Shown here: in pieces, positions 8,341 to 15,918 of the stretch
How positions within the stretch are numbered: position 1 is the stretch's first letter
Layout: each line of letters begins with the position of its first letter
Source: Pseudomonas syringae
Lineage (GTDB): Bacteria > Pseudomonadota > Gammaproteobacteria > Pseudomonadales > Pseudomonadaceae
Assembly: GCF_001698815.1 (NCBI RefSeq)
Contig: NZ_LGSI01000052.1
Span: 1-41,739 of the forward strand
DNA length: 41,739 nucleotides
Direction of reading: 5' to 3'
The notes under the pieces: model-generated
What the model was told of the DNA's origin: nothing
The model's input: the letters and a program-made list of their open reading frames with translations, nothing else
Databases searched by the model: none
Program-made: the position numbers and the translations under genes

Positions 8341-8368
8341 TCTGACTCGATTTTCAGGGCTTAAGTTC
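8341..8368 (-). promoter_or_regulatory. AlgU/sigma22 (ECF)-type promoter of ersA
   Basis: On the minus strand GAACTT (8368-8363) is followed, after 17 bases, by TCAGA (8345-8341). The known AlgU/RpoE-type consensus is GAACTT, 16-17 bases, TCTGA, so only one base differs. Transcription would begin about 6-10 bases further on, at the expected 5' end of ersA. Confidence 0.8.
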
Positions 8369-8417
8369 CTGGCCCGCTGAAATTCTCCAGCCAGATTGCG
8401 TTTTGGCAGAACCGGCC

Positions 8418-8483
8418 TCTTCGGGGACGAGTCCCCTCCTACCGGTTTGTGTAGATCGGGTAGGACCGGACTTGTCCGGGAAG
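8418..8483. repeat. REP pair (GTAGGAGGGGACTTGTCCCC / GTAGGACCGGACTTGTCCGG family)
   Basis: An inverted arm (8418-8442) is followed by a forward arm (8460-8483), an order opposite to the other pairs in the window. It lies between the ersA promoter and the polA 3' end. Confidence 0.8.
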
Positions 8484-8526
8484 CTGTCCATCCGGGCAAT
8501 GGACAACAGGTAGAGCCGGCAACCTC

Positions 8527-8553
8527 GAGCGCGCAACGCAATCGTGCGCGCTC
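8527..8553 (-). terminator. stem-loop after polA
   Basis: A perfect 9-bp inverted repeat (GAGCGCGCA and TGCGCGCTC, 9-base loop) lies 20 bp beyond the polA stop. It has no U tract, so it may be an mRNA 3'-end stabiliser rather than a true intrinsic terminator. Confidence 0.4.
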
Positions 8554-8572
8554 CAGGTCTGAACACCCGTTA

Positions 8573-11335
8573 TCAGTGCGCCTCGTCCCAGTTGTTGCCG
8601 ACACCCACCTCAACCAGCAGCGGCACATCCAGTTGCGCCGCACCGCTCATGTGTGGGCGGATCTGCTCGCTGATCTGCTCCACCAGATCCTCGCGAACCT
8701 CCAGAACCAGTTCATCGTGCACTTGCAGGATGACCCGTGCATCCAGGCCCGACTCTTCCAGCCAGCCGTTCACCGCGACCATGGCTTTCTTGATGATGTC
8801 GGCGGCGGTGCCCTGCATCGGTGCGTTGATCGCCATACGCTCGGCGCCTTTGCGCAGGGCCTGGTTCTTGGCGTTGATGTCCGGAAGGTACAGGCGACGG
8901 CCAAAGATAGTTTCGACGAAACCCTGCTCGGCGGCCTGGGTGCGCGTGCGCTCCATATAAGCCAGCACGCCGGGGTAACGGGCGAAATAGCGATCCACGT
9001 AGGCTTGCGACTGTTTGCGGTCGACGCCGATCTGCTTGGCCAGGCCAAACGCGCTCATGCCGTAGATCAGCCCGAAGTTGATCGCCTTGGCGCTGCGACG
9101 CATGTCCGTGGTGACGCCCTCAAGCTCGACGCCGAAGACTTCAGCAGCCGTTGCCCGGTGCACATCGAGGTTGTTGCGGAACGCATGCAGCAGCCCTTCA
9201 TCCTTGGCCAGGTGCGCCATGATGCGCAGTTCGATCTGCGAATAGTCCGCCGCCAGCAGTTTGTAGCCTTTAGGCGCGACGAACGCCTGCCGGATCCGGC
9301 GGCCTTCGGCAGTACGGATCGGAATGTTCTGCAGGTTCGGATCACTGGAAGACAAACGCCCGGTCACCGCCACCGCTTGATGGTAAGACGTGTGAATACG
9401 CCCGGTGCGCGGGTTGATCTGTTCCGGCAGGCGGTCGGTGTAAGTGCTTTTCAGCTTGCTCATGGAGCGGTACTGCATCAGCACGGTCGGCAGCGGGAAA
9501 CCTTGCTCGGCCAGCTCCGCCAGCACCGCTTCGGCTGTGGAGGCCTGGCCCTTGGCGGTTTTGCTGAGGATCGGCATGCCGAGTTTTTCGTAGAGAATCA
9601 CCCCCAGTTGCTTGGGCGAGCCGAGGTTGAATTCTTCCCCGGCGATCTCGAACGCTTCACGTTCAAGGGCGATCATTTTGTCGCCCAGCTCGACGCTCTG
9701 GATGCCGAGCAATTTCGCATCGACCAGCGCGCCTTGACGTTCAATACCCGCCAGAACCGGCACCAACGGCATTTCAATTTCATTGAGCACGGGCAGCAGG
9801 CTCGGAATCGCGTTGAGCTTTTCCTGCAATGCCTCATGCAAGCGCAAGGTCACGTCGGCTTCTTCTGCGGCGTATTGCGCAGCCAGTTCCAGGGAAATCT
9901 GGTCAAAGGTCAGCTGCTTCACGCCCTTGCCAGCGATGGCCTGCATAGCGGTGGTGGTATGGCCGAGGTATTTCAGCGCCAGGCTTTCCCGGTCATGCCG
10001 CGTCGCGGTGGAATCCAGCACATAGGATTCGAGCATGGTGTCGTACACCAGGCCGCGCACGGTAATGCCCTGGCTCTGGTCGCCGTCAATGGCGCAGTTG
10101 GCCAGAATGTTGATGTCGAACTTGGCGTGCTGGCCGACCTTGATCTTGCTCGGGTCTTCCAGTAGCGGCTTGAGCTGCTTGAGCGCGTGGTCGCGATCCA
10201 GCTGTTGCGGCACGCCCATGTACGAATGCGTCAGCGGAATATAAGCGGCTTCATTGGACTGCACCGAGAACGACAGGCCGACCAATTGCGCGCGCTGTGC
10301 GTCCAGCCCGTTGCTCTGGGTGACGAAAGCGACCAGCTTCGCGGCATTGAGCTTTTTCAGCCAGGCGTCGAGCTGATCCTGTTCGAGGATGGTTTCGTAC
10401 TGCGTTTCAGCGGTCGGCGGTGCTTCGGCGATGGCGACTTCCAGCCCGGCACGCTGCGCATCGCGATGCAGGTCTTCGATCCAGCTTTTGAATTCCAGCT
10501 CGGCGTACAGCTCCAGCAAGGCTTCGCGGTCCGGCTCGCCGCAGTGCAGCGCGTCGAGTTCGATGTCCAGCGGCACGTCGATCTTGATGGTCGCCAGCTC
10601 GTAGGACAGAAACGCCATGGCGCGATGCTCTTCGAGCTTGGCGGCTAGGGTTTTCGCCCCGCGAATCGGCAGCGCCGCCACGGCCTCAAGGTTGGCGTAC
10701 AACTCAATCAGACCGCCGCCAACGCCGACCAGCAGGCCAACCGCGGTTTTTTCGCCAACGCCGGGAACGCCCGGAATGTTGTCGACCTTGTCGCCCATCA
10801 GCGCCAGATAATCGATGATGTGCTCGGGACCGACACCGAACTTCTCCTTCACGCCAGCCACGTCCAGCACGCTACCGGTCATGGTATTGACCAAGGTAAT
10901 GTGGCCGTCGACCAGCTGCGCCATGTCCTTGTCGCCGGTGGAGATAATCACCGGACGATCTGCCGCCGCGCTGCTGCGCGCCAGCGTGCCGATCACATCG
11001 TCCGCTTCGACGCCATCGACACATAGCAGCGGGTAACCCAGGCCTTTGACGCAGGCGTGCAGCAGATCGATCTGCACGCGCAAATCATCCGGCATGCTTG
11101 GCCGATTGGCTTTGTATTCGGCGTAGAGATCGTCGCGAAATGTGCCGCCTTTGGCGTCGAAAACCACTGCGAAAGGGCTATCCGGGTATTGCCGGCGCAG
11201 GCTTTTGAGCATGTTCAGCACGCCCTTGACCGCGCCGGTTGGCAGGCCCTTGGACGTAGCGAGCGGTGGCAGCGCGTGAAAGGCGCGATACAAGTATGAA
11301 GAACCGTCCACCAGGACGAGGGGAGCTTGGCTCAT
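8573..11335 (-). CDS. polA: DNA polymerase I, with an altered 3'-5' exonuclease site
   Basis: Replication/repair polymerase of 920 residues (E. coli 928). In order: an N-terminal 5'-3' flap nuclease (VDGSSYLYRAFHA and the Asp cluster GVEADDVIG), a helix-hairpin-helix region (GVPGVGEKTA), a 3'-5' exonuclease-like domain (about 320-510) and the family A polymerase domain with LLAADYSQIELR (motif A), the motif B helix RRSAKAINFGLIYGMSAFG and VHDELV (motif C). The polymerase residues are intact. In the proofreading domain the expected Asp-x-Glu (E. coli Asp355, Glu357) reads Val338-Thr-Gln340, and the Asp501 counterpart is Glu492; the Asp424 counterpart (KFDIN) is kept. Proofreading is therefore predicted weak or absent. 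ATG at 11335 is preferred over an in-frame TTG four codons upstream. Confidence 0.97.
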   Translation of the reverse strand: MSQAPLVLVDGSSYLYRAFHALPPLATSKGLPTGAVKGVLNMLKSLRRQYPDSPFAVVFDAKGGTFRDDLYAEYKANRPSMPDDLRVQIDLLHACVKGLGYPLLCVDGVEADDVIGTLARSSAAADRPVIISTGDKDMAQLVDGHITLVNTMTGSVLDVAGVKEKFGVGPEHIIDYLALMGDKVDNIPGVPGVGEKTAVGLLVGVGGGLIELYANLEAVAALPIRGAKTLAAKLEEHRAMAFLSYELATIKIDVPLDIELDALHCGEPDREALLELYAELEFKSWIEDLHRDAQRAGLEVAIAEAPPTAETQYETILEQDQLDAWLKKLNAAKLVAFVTQSNGLDAQRAQLVGLSFSVQSNEAAYIPLTHSYMGVPQQLDRDHALKQLKPLLEDPSKIKVGQHAKFDINILANCAIDGDQSQGITVRGLVYDTMLESYVLDSTATRHDRESLALKYLGHTTTAMQAIAGKGVKQLTFDQISLELAAQYAAEEADVTLRLHEALQEKLNAIPSLLPVLNEIEMPLVPVLAGIERQGALVDAKLLGIQSVELGDKMIALEREAFEIAGEEFNLGSPKQLGVILYEKLGMPILSKTAKGQASTAEAVLAELAEQGFPLPTVLMQYRSMSKLKSTYTDRLPEQINPRTGRIHTSYHQAVAVTGRLSSSDPNLQNIPIRTAEGRRIRQAFVAPKGYKLLAADYSQIELRIMAHLAKDEGLLHAFRNNLDVHRATAAEVFGVELEGVTTDMRRSAKAINFGLIYGMSAFGLAKQIGVDRKQSQAYVDRYFARYPGVLAYMERTRTQAAEQGFVETIFGRRLYLPDINAKNQALRKGAERMAINAPMQGTAADIIKKAMVAVNGWLEESGLDARVILQVHDELVLEVREDLVEQISEQIRPHMSGAAQLDVPLLVEVGVGNNWDEAH

Positions 11336-11409
11336 GAGCAGAATCAACCTTTTCGGCGGGGTCGGCGCTAGAATGCGCGGACCATTGACGACAAAGGGAC
11401 AAGGTTATC
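11336..11409. promoter_or_regulatory. divergent promoter region polA / DUF2782-thrB
   Basis: Only 74 bp separate the divergent starts, so both promoters must overlap here or extend into the genes. TAGAAT in GCGCTAGAATGCGC (about 11370) is a plausible plus-strand -10; the matching -35 is weak. Confidence 0.4.
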
Positions 11410-11697
11410 ATGCGCACGACAAATCGCTTGTTGCTGGCGGGCCTGTTTGCATTCTGCCCGCTGATTGCTGTTGCTGCGGACGATGCACCGTCGGCAGATC
11501 CGGATGTAACGATCCGCACCGAAGGCGACAAGACCATCCAGGAATACCGCCAGAACGGATTTCTGTATGCAATCAAGATTACGCCCAAGGGCGGCAAGCC
11601 TTATTTTCTGGTGCGTGCCGATGGCACCGATGCCAATTTCATTCGTTCAGACCAGCCGGATATGCTGATTCCTTCGTGGAAAATATTCGAGTGGTAA
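11410..11697 (+). CDS. small exported DUF2782 protein
   Basis: 95 residues with a signal peptide (cleavage after FCPLIAVAA, about residue 23) and a mature part of about 70 residues containing the family's EYRQNGFLYAIKITPKGGKPYF core and the ending PSWKIFEW. It is presumably periplasmic, or membrane-attached through an uncleaved signal. The function is unknown. It lies 36 bp before thrB on the same strand, and this pairing is the same in PAO1 (PA5494-PA5495, from memory), so co-transcription is likely. AAGG lies five bases before the ATG. Confidence 0.85.
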   Translation: MRTTNRLLLAGLFAFCPLIAVAADDAPSADPDVTIRTEGDKTIQEYRQNGFLYAIKITPKGGKPYFLVRADGTDANFIRSDQPDMLIPSWKIFEW

Positions 11698-11733
11698 CGT
11701 CCCACATTCACTTTTTTTGCTGGCAGTCCTGAT

Positions 11734-12684
11734 ATGTCCGTGTTCACCCCTCTGGCCCGGCCCGAGCTGGAAACTTTTCTCGCCCCTTACGGGCTTGGCC
11801 GTCTGCGCGATTTCCAAGGCATCGCCGCCGGCAGCGAGAACACCAACTACTTCATCAGCCTGGAGCAGGGCGAATTCGTCCTGACTCTGGTCGAACGCGG
11901 GCCGGTTCAGGATTTGCCGTTCTTCATTGAATTGCTGGATGTGCTGCACGAAGCGGACCTGCCGGTGCCTTACGCGTTGCGCACCACGGACGGCAGCGCG
12001 TTGCGTGAGCTGGCCGGCAAACCGGCGCTGTTGCAGCCGCGTCTGCCGGGCAAGCACGTCAGCGAGCCGAACACGCAGCATTGCGTGCAGATTGGTGAGT
12101 TGTTGGGGCATCTGCACCTGGCAACTCGCGAGCACGTGCTGGAACGCAAGACTGATCGCGGGCTGGACTGGATGCTGACCGAAGGGGCCGAACTGGTTTC
12201 GCACCTTGATCCGGCATCGGGCCAGTTGTTGAAAACCGCGCTGGAAGAAATCGAGCGGCTCAAGCCGGGAATCATGGCGTTGCCGCGCTCCAATCTGCAT
12301 GCGGACCTGTTTCGGGATAACGCGCTGTTCGAAGGCACGCACCTGACCGGGCTGATCGACTTCTACAACGCGTGTTCCGGGCCGATGCTTTATGACCTGG
12401 CTATCGCGCTGAACGACTGGTGCTCGCGTGAAGACGGCCAGATCGACCCACAACGCGCCCGCGCCATGCTCGGTGCTTACGCCGGGCTGCGCCCGTTCAC
12501 CTCAAGTGAAGCGGAACTGTGGCCGACCATGCTGCGTGTTGGGTGCGTACGGTTCTGGCTGTCGCGCCTGATCGCCGCCGAATCCAACGCCGGACAAGAC
12601 GTGCTGATCCACGACCCCATGGAGTTCCAGAAACGCCTGGAGCAGCGGCAGGAGACGCATATCCCGTTGCCGTTTGCGTTGTAA
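11734..12684 (+). CDS. thrB: homoserine kinase (APH-fold ThrB)
   Basis: Phosphorylates L-homoserine with ATP in threonine biosynthesis. It belongs to the aminoglycoside-phosphotransferase-like ThrB family used by pseudomonads, not the GHMP kinase family of E. coli. It has 316 residues, the normal length. An N-lobe with GSENTNYFI is followed by the catalytic loop HADLFRDNALF (HxDxxxxN, about 189-196) and the metal-binding LIDFYNA. It is cytoplasmic. No other thr gene is adjacent, as usual in Pseudomonas. In P. aeruginosa I recall the class II ribonucleotide reductase genes between thrB and znuA; here there is only a 145-bp gap with a REPIN. Confidence 0.96.
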   Translation: MSVFTPLARPELETFLAPYGLGRLRDFQGIAAGSENTNYFISLEQGEFVLTLVERGPVQDLPFFIELLDVLHEADLPVPYALRTTDGSALRELAGKPALLQPRLPGKHVSEPNTQHCVQIGELLGHLHLATREHVLERKTDRGLDWMLTEGAELVSHLDPASGQLLKTALEEIERLKPGIMALPRSNLHADLFRDNALFEGTHLTGLIDFYNACSGPMLYDLAIALNDWCSREDGQIDPQRARAMLGAYAGLRPFTSSEAELWPTMLRVGCVRFWLSRLIAAESNAGQDVLIHDPMEFQKRLEQRQETHIPLPFAL

Positions 12685-12720
12685 GCAGCGCCACCTTCGC
12701 TTGGCAGACCTCGACTCCCG

Positions 12721-12808
12721 TTGGAGCGAGGCTTGTCCGCGAATCGGTATTCCAATCGACCAATCCATCGCATGAGATGACGTCTTCGCGGGCAAGCCTC
12801 GCTCCAAC
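12721..12808. repeat. REPIN (TTGGAGCGAGGCTTG family)
   Basis: A forward arm (12721-12742, with GCTTGTCCGC instead of GCTTGCCCGC) and an inverted arm (12785-12808) lie in the convergent gap between thrB and znuA. Confidence 0.88.
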
Positions 12809-12829
12809 GAATTACGTCTTATGCATCGA

Positions 12830-13762
12830 TCAAAGCGACTCCAGGCACCCAACCAGATCATCGCCAAGCGTGCTCAACAGCAGCTCATAACCCTGGGCGT
12901 TGATCGGGGTGTCGCTGCCGAGCGCGTCGAGTTCCGCGAGTTTCGCCGGCAAGCCTGCGGTCAGGGTTTCGGCCAGGCGTGGGCGCAAAGGCGGTTCACT
13001 GAAGACGCAGGTCTTGCCCATTTCCGTCAGACGCTCGCGCATCGCCGCAACATGCCGGGCGCCCGGCTGGACTTCTGCCGCAACGCTGAACACGCCAGCA
13101 TGCTTGAGGCCATAAGCGTCTTCGAAGTAGTCGAACGCTTCGTGAAACACAAAATACGGCTTGCCGGAAATTCCCGCGACGCGGGACTTGATCCGTGTAT
13201 CCAGCGCATCCAGTCGCGCGCTGAATGCCTTGGCGTTGCTGTTATAGCGCGCGGCATGGGCCGGATCTGCGGCGCTCAGGTCAGCGGCCATCTTGGCGGC
13301 GATCACCCGGGCATTGAACGATGACAACCACAAATGCGCGTCCAGGCTGCCAGGACGGTGATCATGGTCGTGCTCGTCCGGGTCCTGTTCCTCATGGGAA
13401 GCGCTGTCAGCAGCAAAGTGGCGTAGGCGCATGCCCGGCAACGACTGGACATCGACAACAGGCAACGTGCGATTTTTCAGCACGCGCGGCAGGAAGCTTT
13501 CCATGTCTGGGCCGATCCAGTAGAGCAGATCCGAGTCCCGAACGCGCCGCACGTCGGATGGCCGCAAGGCATAGTTATGTGGCGACGCACCGGGCGGCAA
13601 TAACACCTCTGGCGCGCCGATGCCGTCCTGCACAGCCGCGGCAATCAGCTGCAATGGCTTGATGCTGGTGAGGACGCGAACCTCGGCCTGAGCCGGGGCA
13701 TTTGCCAGGAAACTGGCCGATAAAGCGATGAAAAGGGCAAAAAGACGGTGCACGTGGGCCAC
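12830..13762 (-). CDS. znuA: zinc ABC transporter substrate-binding protein ZnuA
   Basis: Periplasmic high-affinity zinc-binding protein of the cluster A-I family, feeding ZnuBC. It has 310 residues with a signal peptide ending at NAPAQA|EVR. Zinc-ligand regions are PGASPHNYALRPSD (His), an acidic/His-rich loop at about 123-140 (HEEQDPDEHDHDHR), DAHLWLS and HEAFDYFEDAYG. The start is a GTG at 13762; an ATG at 13766 is in another frame, and a GTG three codons inside is an alternative. It is divergent from zur-znuCB across a 58-bp region with a Zur-box-like site. Confidence 0.95.
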   Translation of the reverse strand: MAHVHRLFALFIALSASFLANAPAQAEVRVLTSIKPLQLIAAAVQDGIGAPEVLLPPGASPHNYALRPSDVRRVRDSDLLYWIGPDMESFLPRVLKNRTLPVVDVQSLPGMRLRHFAADSASHEEQDPDEHDHDHRPGSLDAHLWLSSFNARVIAAKMAADLSAADPAHAARYNSNAKAFSARLDALDTRIKSRVAGISGKPYFVFHEAFDYFEDAYGLKHAGVFSVAAEVQPGARHVAAMRERLTEMGKTCVFSEPPLRPRLAETLTAGLPAKLAELDALGSDTPINAQGYELLLSTLGDDLVGCLESL

Positions 13763-13779
13763 TCATTGACGGCGGGAAC

Positions 13780-13798
13780 AGGTAACATAATAACGTCT
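13780..13798. promoter_or_regulatory. Zur-box-like operator between znuA and zur
   Basis: GTAACATAATAAC (13782-13794) is an imperfect AT-centred palindrome; on the other strand it reads GTTATTATGTTAC. It resembles the proteobacterial Zur box core (GTTATAnnATAAC) and lies in the only space available for both divergent promoters. Zinc-loaded Zur would repress both sides. Confidence 0.6.
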
Positions 13799-13820
13799 CT
13801 CACAAAAATCGTCGCCGCTC

Positions 13821-14303
13821 ATGCCTATAACACCGTTGGCCAGTCGTCCCCATGATCACTCCCACTGCGTGCACACCGCGCTCGCCGAAGCCGATGCGCT
13901 TTGCGCCGAGAAGGGCCTGCGCCTGACCGCATTGCGTCGTCGCGTCCTGGAGTTGGTCTGGCACAGTCATAAACCCTTGGGTGCCTACGACATCCTCGCG
14001 GTCCTCAGCGAAGAAGACGGTCGCCGCGCCGCGCCGCCTACGGTTTACCGGGCGCTGGATTTCCTGCTGGAAAACGGTCTGGTGCATCGCATCGCCTCGC
14101 TTAACGCCTTCACCGGCTGCAACCACCCGACCCACGCGCATCAGGGCCAGTTCCTGATTTGCCGGGAATGCCACGCCGCCATTGAGCTGCAGCATCCGAC
14201 CATCAGCGATGCGGTCATTGCCGCCGCTGCCGAAGTCGGCTTCGCGGTGGAAGGTCAGACCGTGGAAATAGTCGGTATCTGTTCCGGCTGCAAGGCAGCC
14301 TGA
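13821..14303 (+). CDS. zur: zinc uptake regulator Zur (Fur family)
   Basis: Zinc-responsive repressor of 160 residues. The N-terminal winged helix is LRLTALRRRVLELVW...PLGAYDILAVL...PPTVYRALDFLLENGLVHRI. The C-terminal dimerisation/metal domain has His and Cys ligands: NHPTHAHQGQFLICRECH (CxxC) and the closing CSGC (CxxC) pair of the structural zinc site. Its position with znuC and znuB identifies it as Zur rather than Fur. Its stop codon shares one base with the znuC start (TGATG), so it is translationally coupled and probably autoregulated through the 13780-13798 site. Confidence 0.95.
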   Translation: MPITPLASRPHDHSHCVHTALAEADALCAEKGLRLTALRRRVLELVWHSHKPLGAYDILAVLSEEDGRRAAPPTVYRALDFLLENGLVHRIASLNAFTGCNHPTHAHQGQFLICRECHAAIELQHPTISDAVIAAAAEVGFAVEGQTVEIVGICSGCKAA

Positions 14304-15100
14304 TGAGCAACGCACTGATCACTCTTGAGCAGGTGCGCGTCACGCTATCCGGGCAAAACGTGCTGGAAAACATTCAGCTGAGCGTCAAGCCAGGGGAAAT
14401 CGTCACGTTGATCGGCCCCAACGGCGCGGGCAAGACCACCCTGGTGCGCGCGGTGCTTGGCCTGCTCACCCCGGATTCCGGCACGGTCTGGCGCAAGCCG
14501 AAACTGCGCGTCGGCTACATGCCGCAAAAGCTGCACATCGACGCGACATTGCCGCTGTCGGTGCTGCGCTTTTTGCGTCTGGTGCCGGGCGTTGATCGTG
14601 CGGCAGCCCTTGCCGCATTGGCCGAAGTCGGTGCCGAAAAGGTCATCGACAGCCCGTTGCAGAGTATTTCCGGCGGCGAAATGCAGCGTGTGCTGCTCGC
14701 CCGCGCATTGTTGCGCGAACCGGAATTGCTGGTGCTGGACGAGCCGGTGCAAGGCGTCGACGTTGCTGGCCAGGCCGAGCTTTACAGCCTGATCACGCGT
14801 CTGCGGGATCGTCACGGCTGCGGCGTGCTGATGGTCTCCCACGATTTGCATCTGGTGATGAGCACCACCGATCAAGTGGTGTGCCTGAACCGCCATGTGT
14901 GCTGCTCCGGTCACCCGGAGCAAGTCAGTAATGATCCGGCGTTCGTCGAGCTGTTCGGCAAAAACGCCCAGAGCCTGGCGATCTATCACCACCATCACGA
15001 CCACGCCCATGACCTGCATGGCGAAGTGGTCGAAGGCGCCGCCGAACCTACGCCTCATGCCCACAATCACGTTCATGGAGATAGCTGCAAGCATGGCTGA
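14303..15100 (+). CDS. znuC: zinc ABC transporter ATPase ZnuC
   Basis: ATP-binding subunit of the zinc importer, 265 residues. It has Walker A GPNGAGKTT (about 38-46), the ABC signature SISGGEMQR, Walker B LLVLDEP and the switch His in MVSHDLH. The C-terminal 40 residues are strikingly His-rich (IYHHHHDHAHDLHG, PHAHNHVHGD), a possible zinc-buffering tail also known in some other ZnuC proteins. It overlaps znuB by 8 bp. Confidence 0.96.
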   Translation: MSNALITLEQVRVTLSGQNVLENIQLSVKPGEIVTLIGPNGAGKTTLVRAVLGLLTPDSGTVWRKPKLRVGYMPQKLHIDATLPLSVLRFLRLVPGVDRAAALAALAEVGAEKVIDSPLQSISGGEMQRVLLARALLREPELLVLDEPVQGVDVAGQAELYSLITRLRDRHGCGVLMVSHDLHLVMSTTDQVVCLNRHVCCSGHPEQVSNDPAFVELFGKNAQSLAIYHHHHDHAHDLHGEVVEGAAEPTPHAHNHVHGDSCKHG

Positions 15101-15881
15101 TTTTCTACTGTATGCCTTGCTTGCCGGTCTGGCGCTGGCACTGGTGGCCGGGCCGTTGGGCTCGTTCGTGGTCTGGCGGCGCATGGCTTATTTTGGCGAC
15201 ACGTTGTCCCACGCTGCATTGTTGGGCGTTGCCCTGGGCTTTTTGCTGGATGTCAGCCCGACCATCGCAGTGACTGTCGGCTGCCTGTTGCTGGCAATCC
15301 TGCTGGTGACCCTGCAACAGCGTCAGCCGCTGGCGTCGGACACGCTGCTGGGGATTCTGGCGCCAAGCACATTGTCGCTGGGCCTTGTGGTGCTGAGCTT
15401 CATGCACGACGTGCGCATCGATCTGATGGCTTATCTGTTCGGCGATCTGCTGGCGATCAGCCCGACGGATCTGGCCTGGATTCTCGGCGGCGCGGCGGCG
15501 GTGCTGGTGTTGATCGTCGTGCTGTGGCGGCCATTGCTGGCGATCACTGTGCATGAAGAACTGGCCAGGGTCGAAGGTTTGCCCGTGGCAGCGCTGCGCA
15601 TGACCTTGATGCTGCTGATTGCGGTGGTCATTGCCGTAGCGATGAAAATTGTCGGCGTCTTGCTCATCACCTCTTTGCTGATCATTCCGGCGGCTGCGGC
15701 ACAGCGTCACGCCCGTTCGCCGGAGCAGATGGCACTGGGCGCGAGCTTGCTGGGCGTGGCTGCGGTGTGTATTGGCCTGTCCATGTCATGGTTCAAGGAC
15801 ACGCCCGCCGGACCCTCGATTGTTGTGTCGGCAGCAGCGTTGTTTCTGCTGAGTTTTGTTCTACCCAAGCGGGCGGTGTAG
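15093..15881 (+). CDS. znuB: zinc ABC transporter permease ZnuB
   Basis: Integral inner-membrane permease of the ABC-3 family, 262 residues with about seven or eight hydrophobic segments. It starts MADFLLYALLAGLALALVAGPLGSF. I place the start at the ATG at 15093, overlapping znuC by 8 bp. The reading frame is open a further 66 codons upstream, but that stretch is only the shadow of znuC. The family-typical segment VVWRRMAYFGDTLSHAALLG is present. It is the last gene of the zur-znuCB run. Confidence 0.95.
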   Translation: MADFLLYALLAGLALALVAGPLGSFVVWRRMAYFGDTLSHAALLGVALGFLLDVSPTIAVTVGCLLLAILLVTLQQRQPLASDTLLGILAPSTLSLGLVVLSFMHDVRIDLMAYLFGDLLAISPTDLAWILGGAAAVLVLIVVLWRPLLAITVHEELARVEGLPVAALRMTLMLLIAVVIAVAMKIVGVLLITSLLIIPAAAAQRHARSPEQMALGASLLGVAAVCIGLSMSWFKDTPAGPSIVVSAAALFLLSFVLPKRAV

Positions 15882-15918
15882 ACTTGCTCGTTTTTTGCGC
15901 AATTAGAGAATCGCAGGA

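Noticed and set aside
8396..10165. 589-codon open frame on the plus strand, opposite polA
   Set aside because: It begins in REP sequence and is the shadow of polA; low-complexity composition and no family motif.
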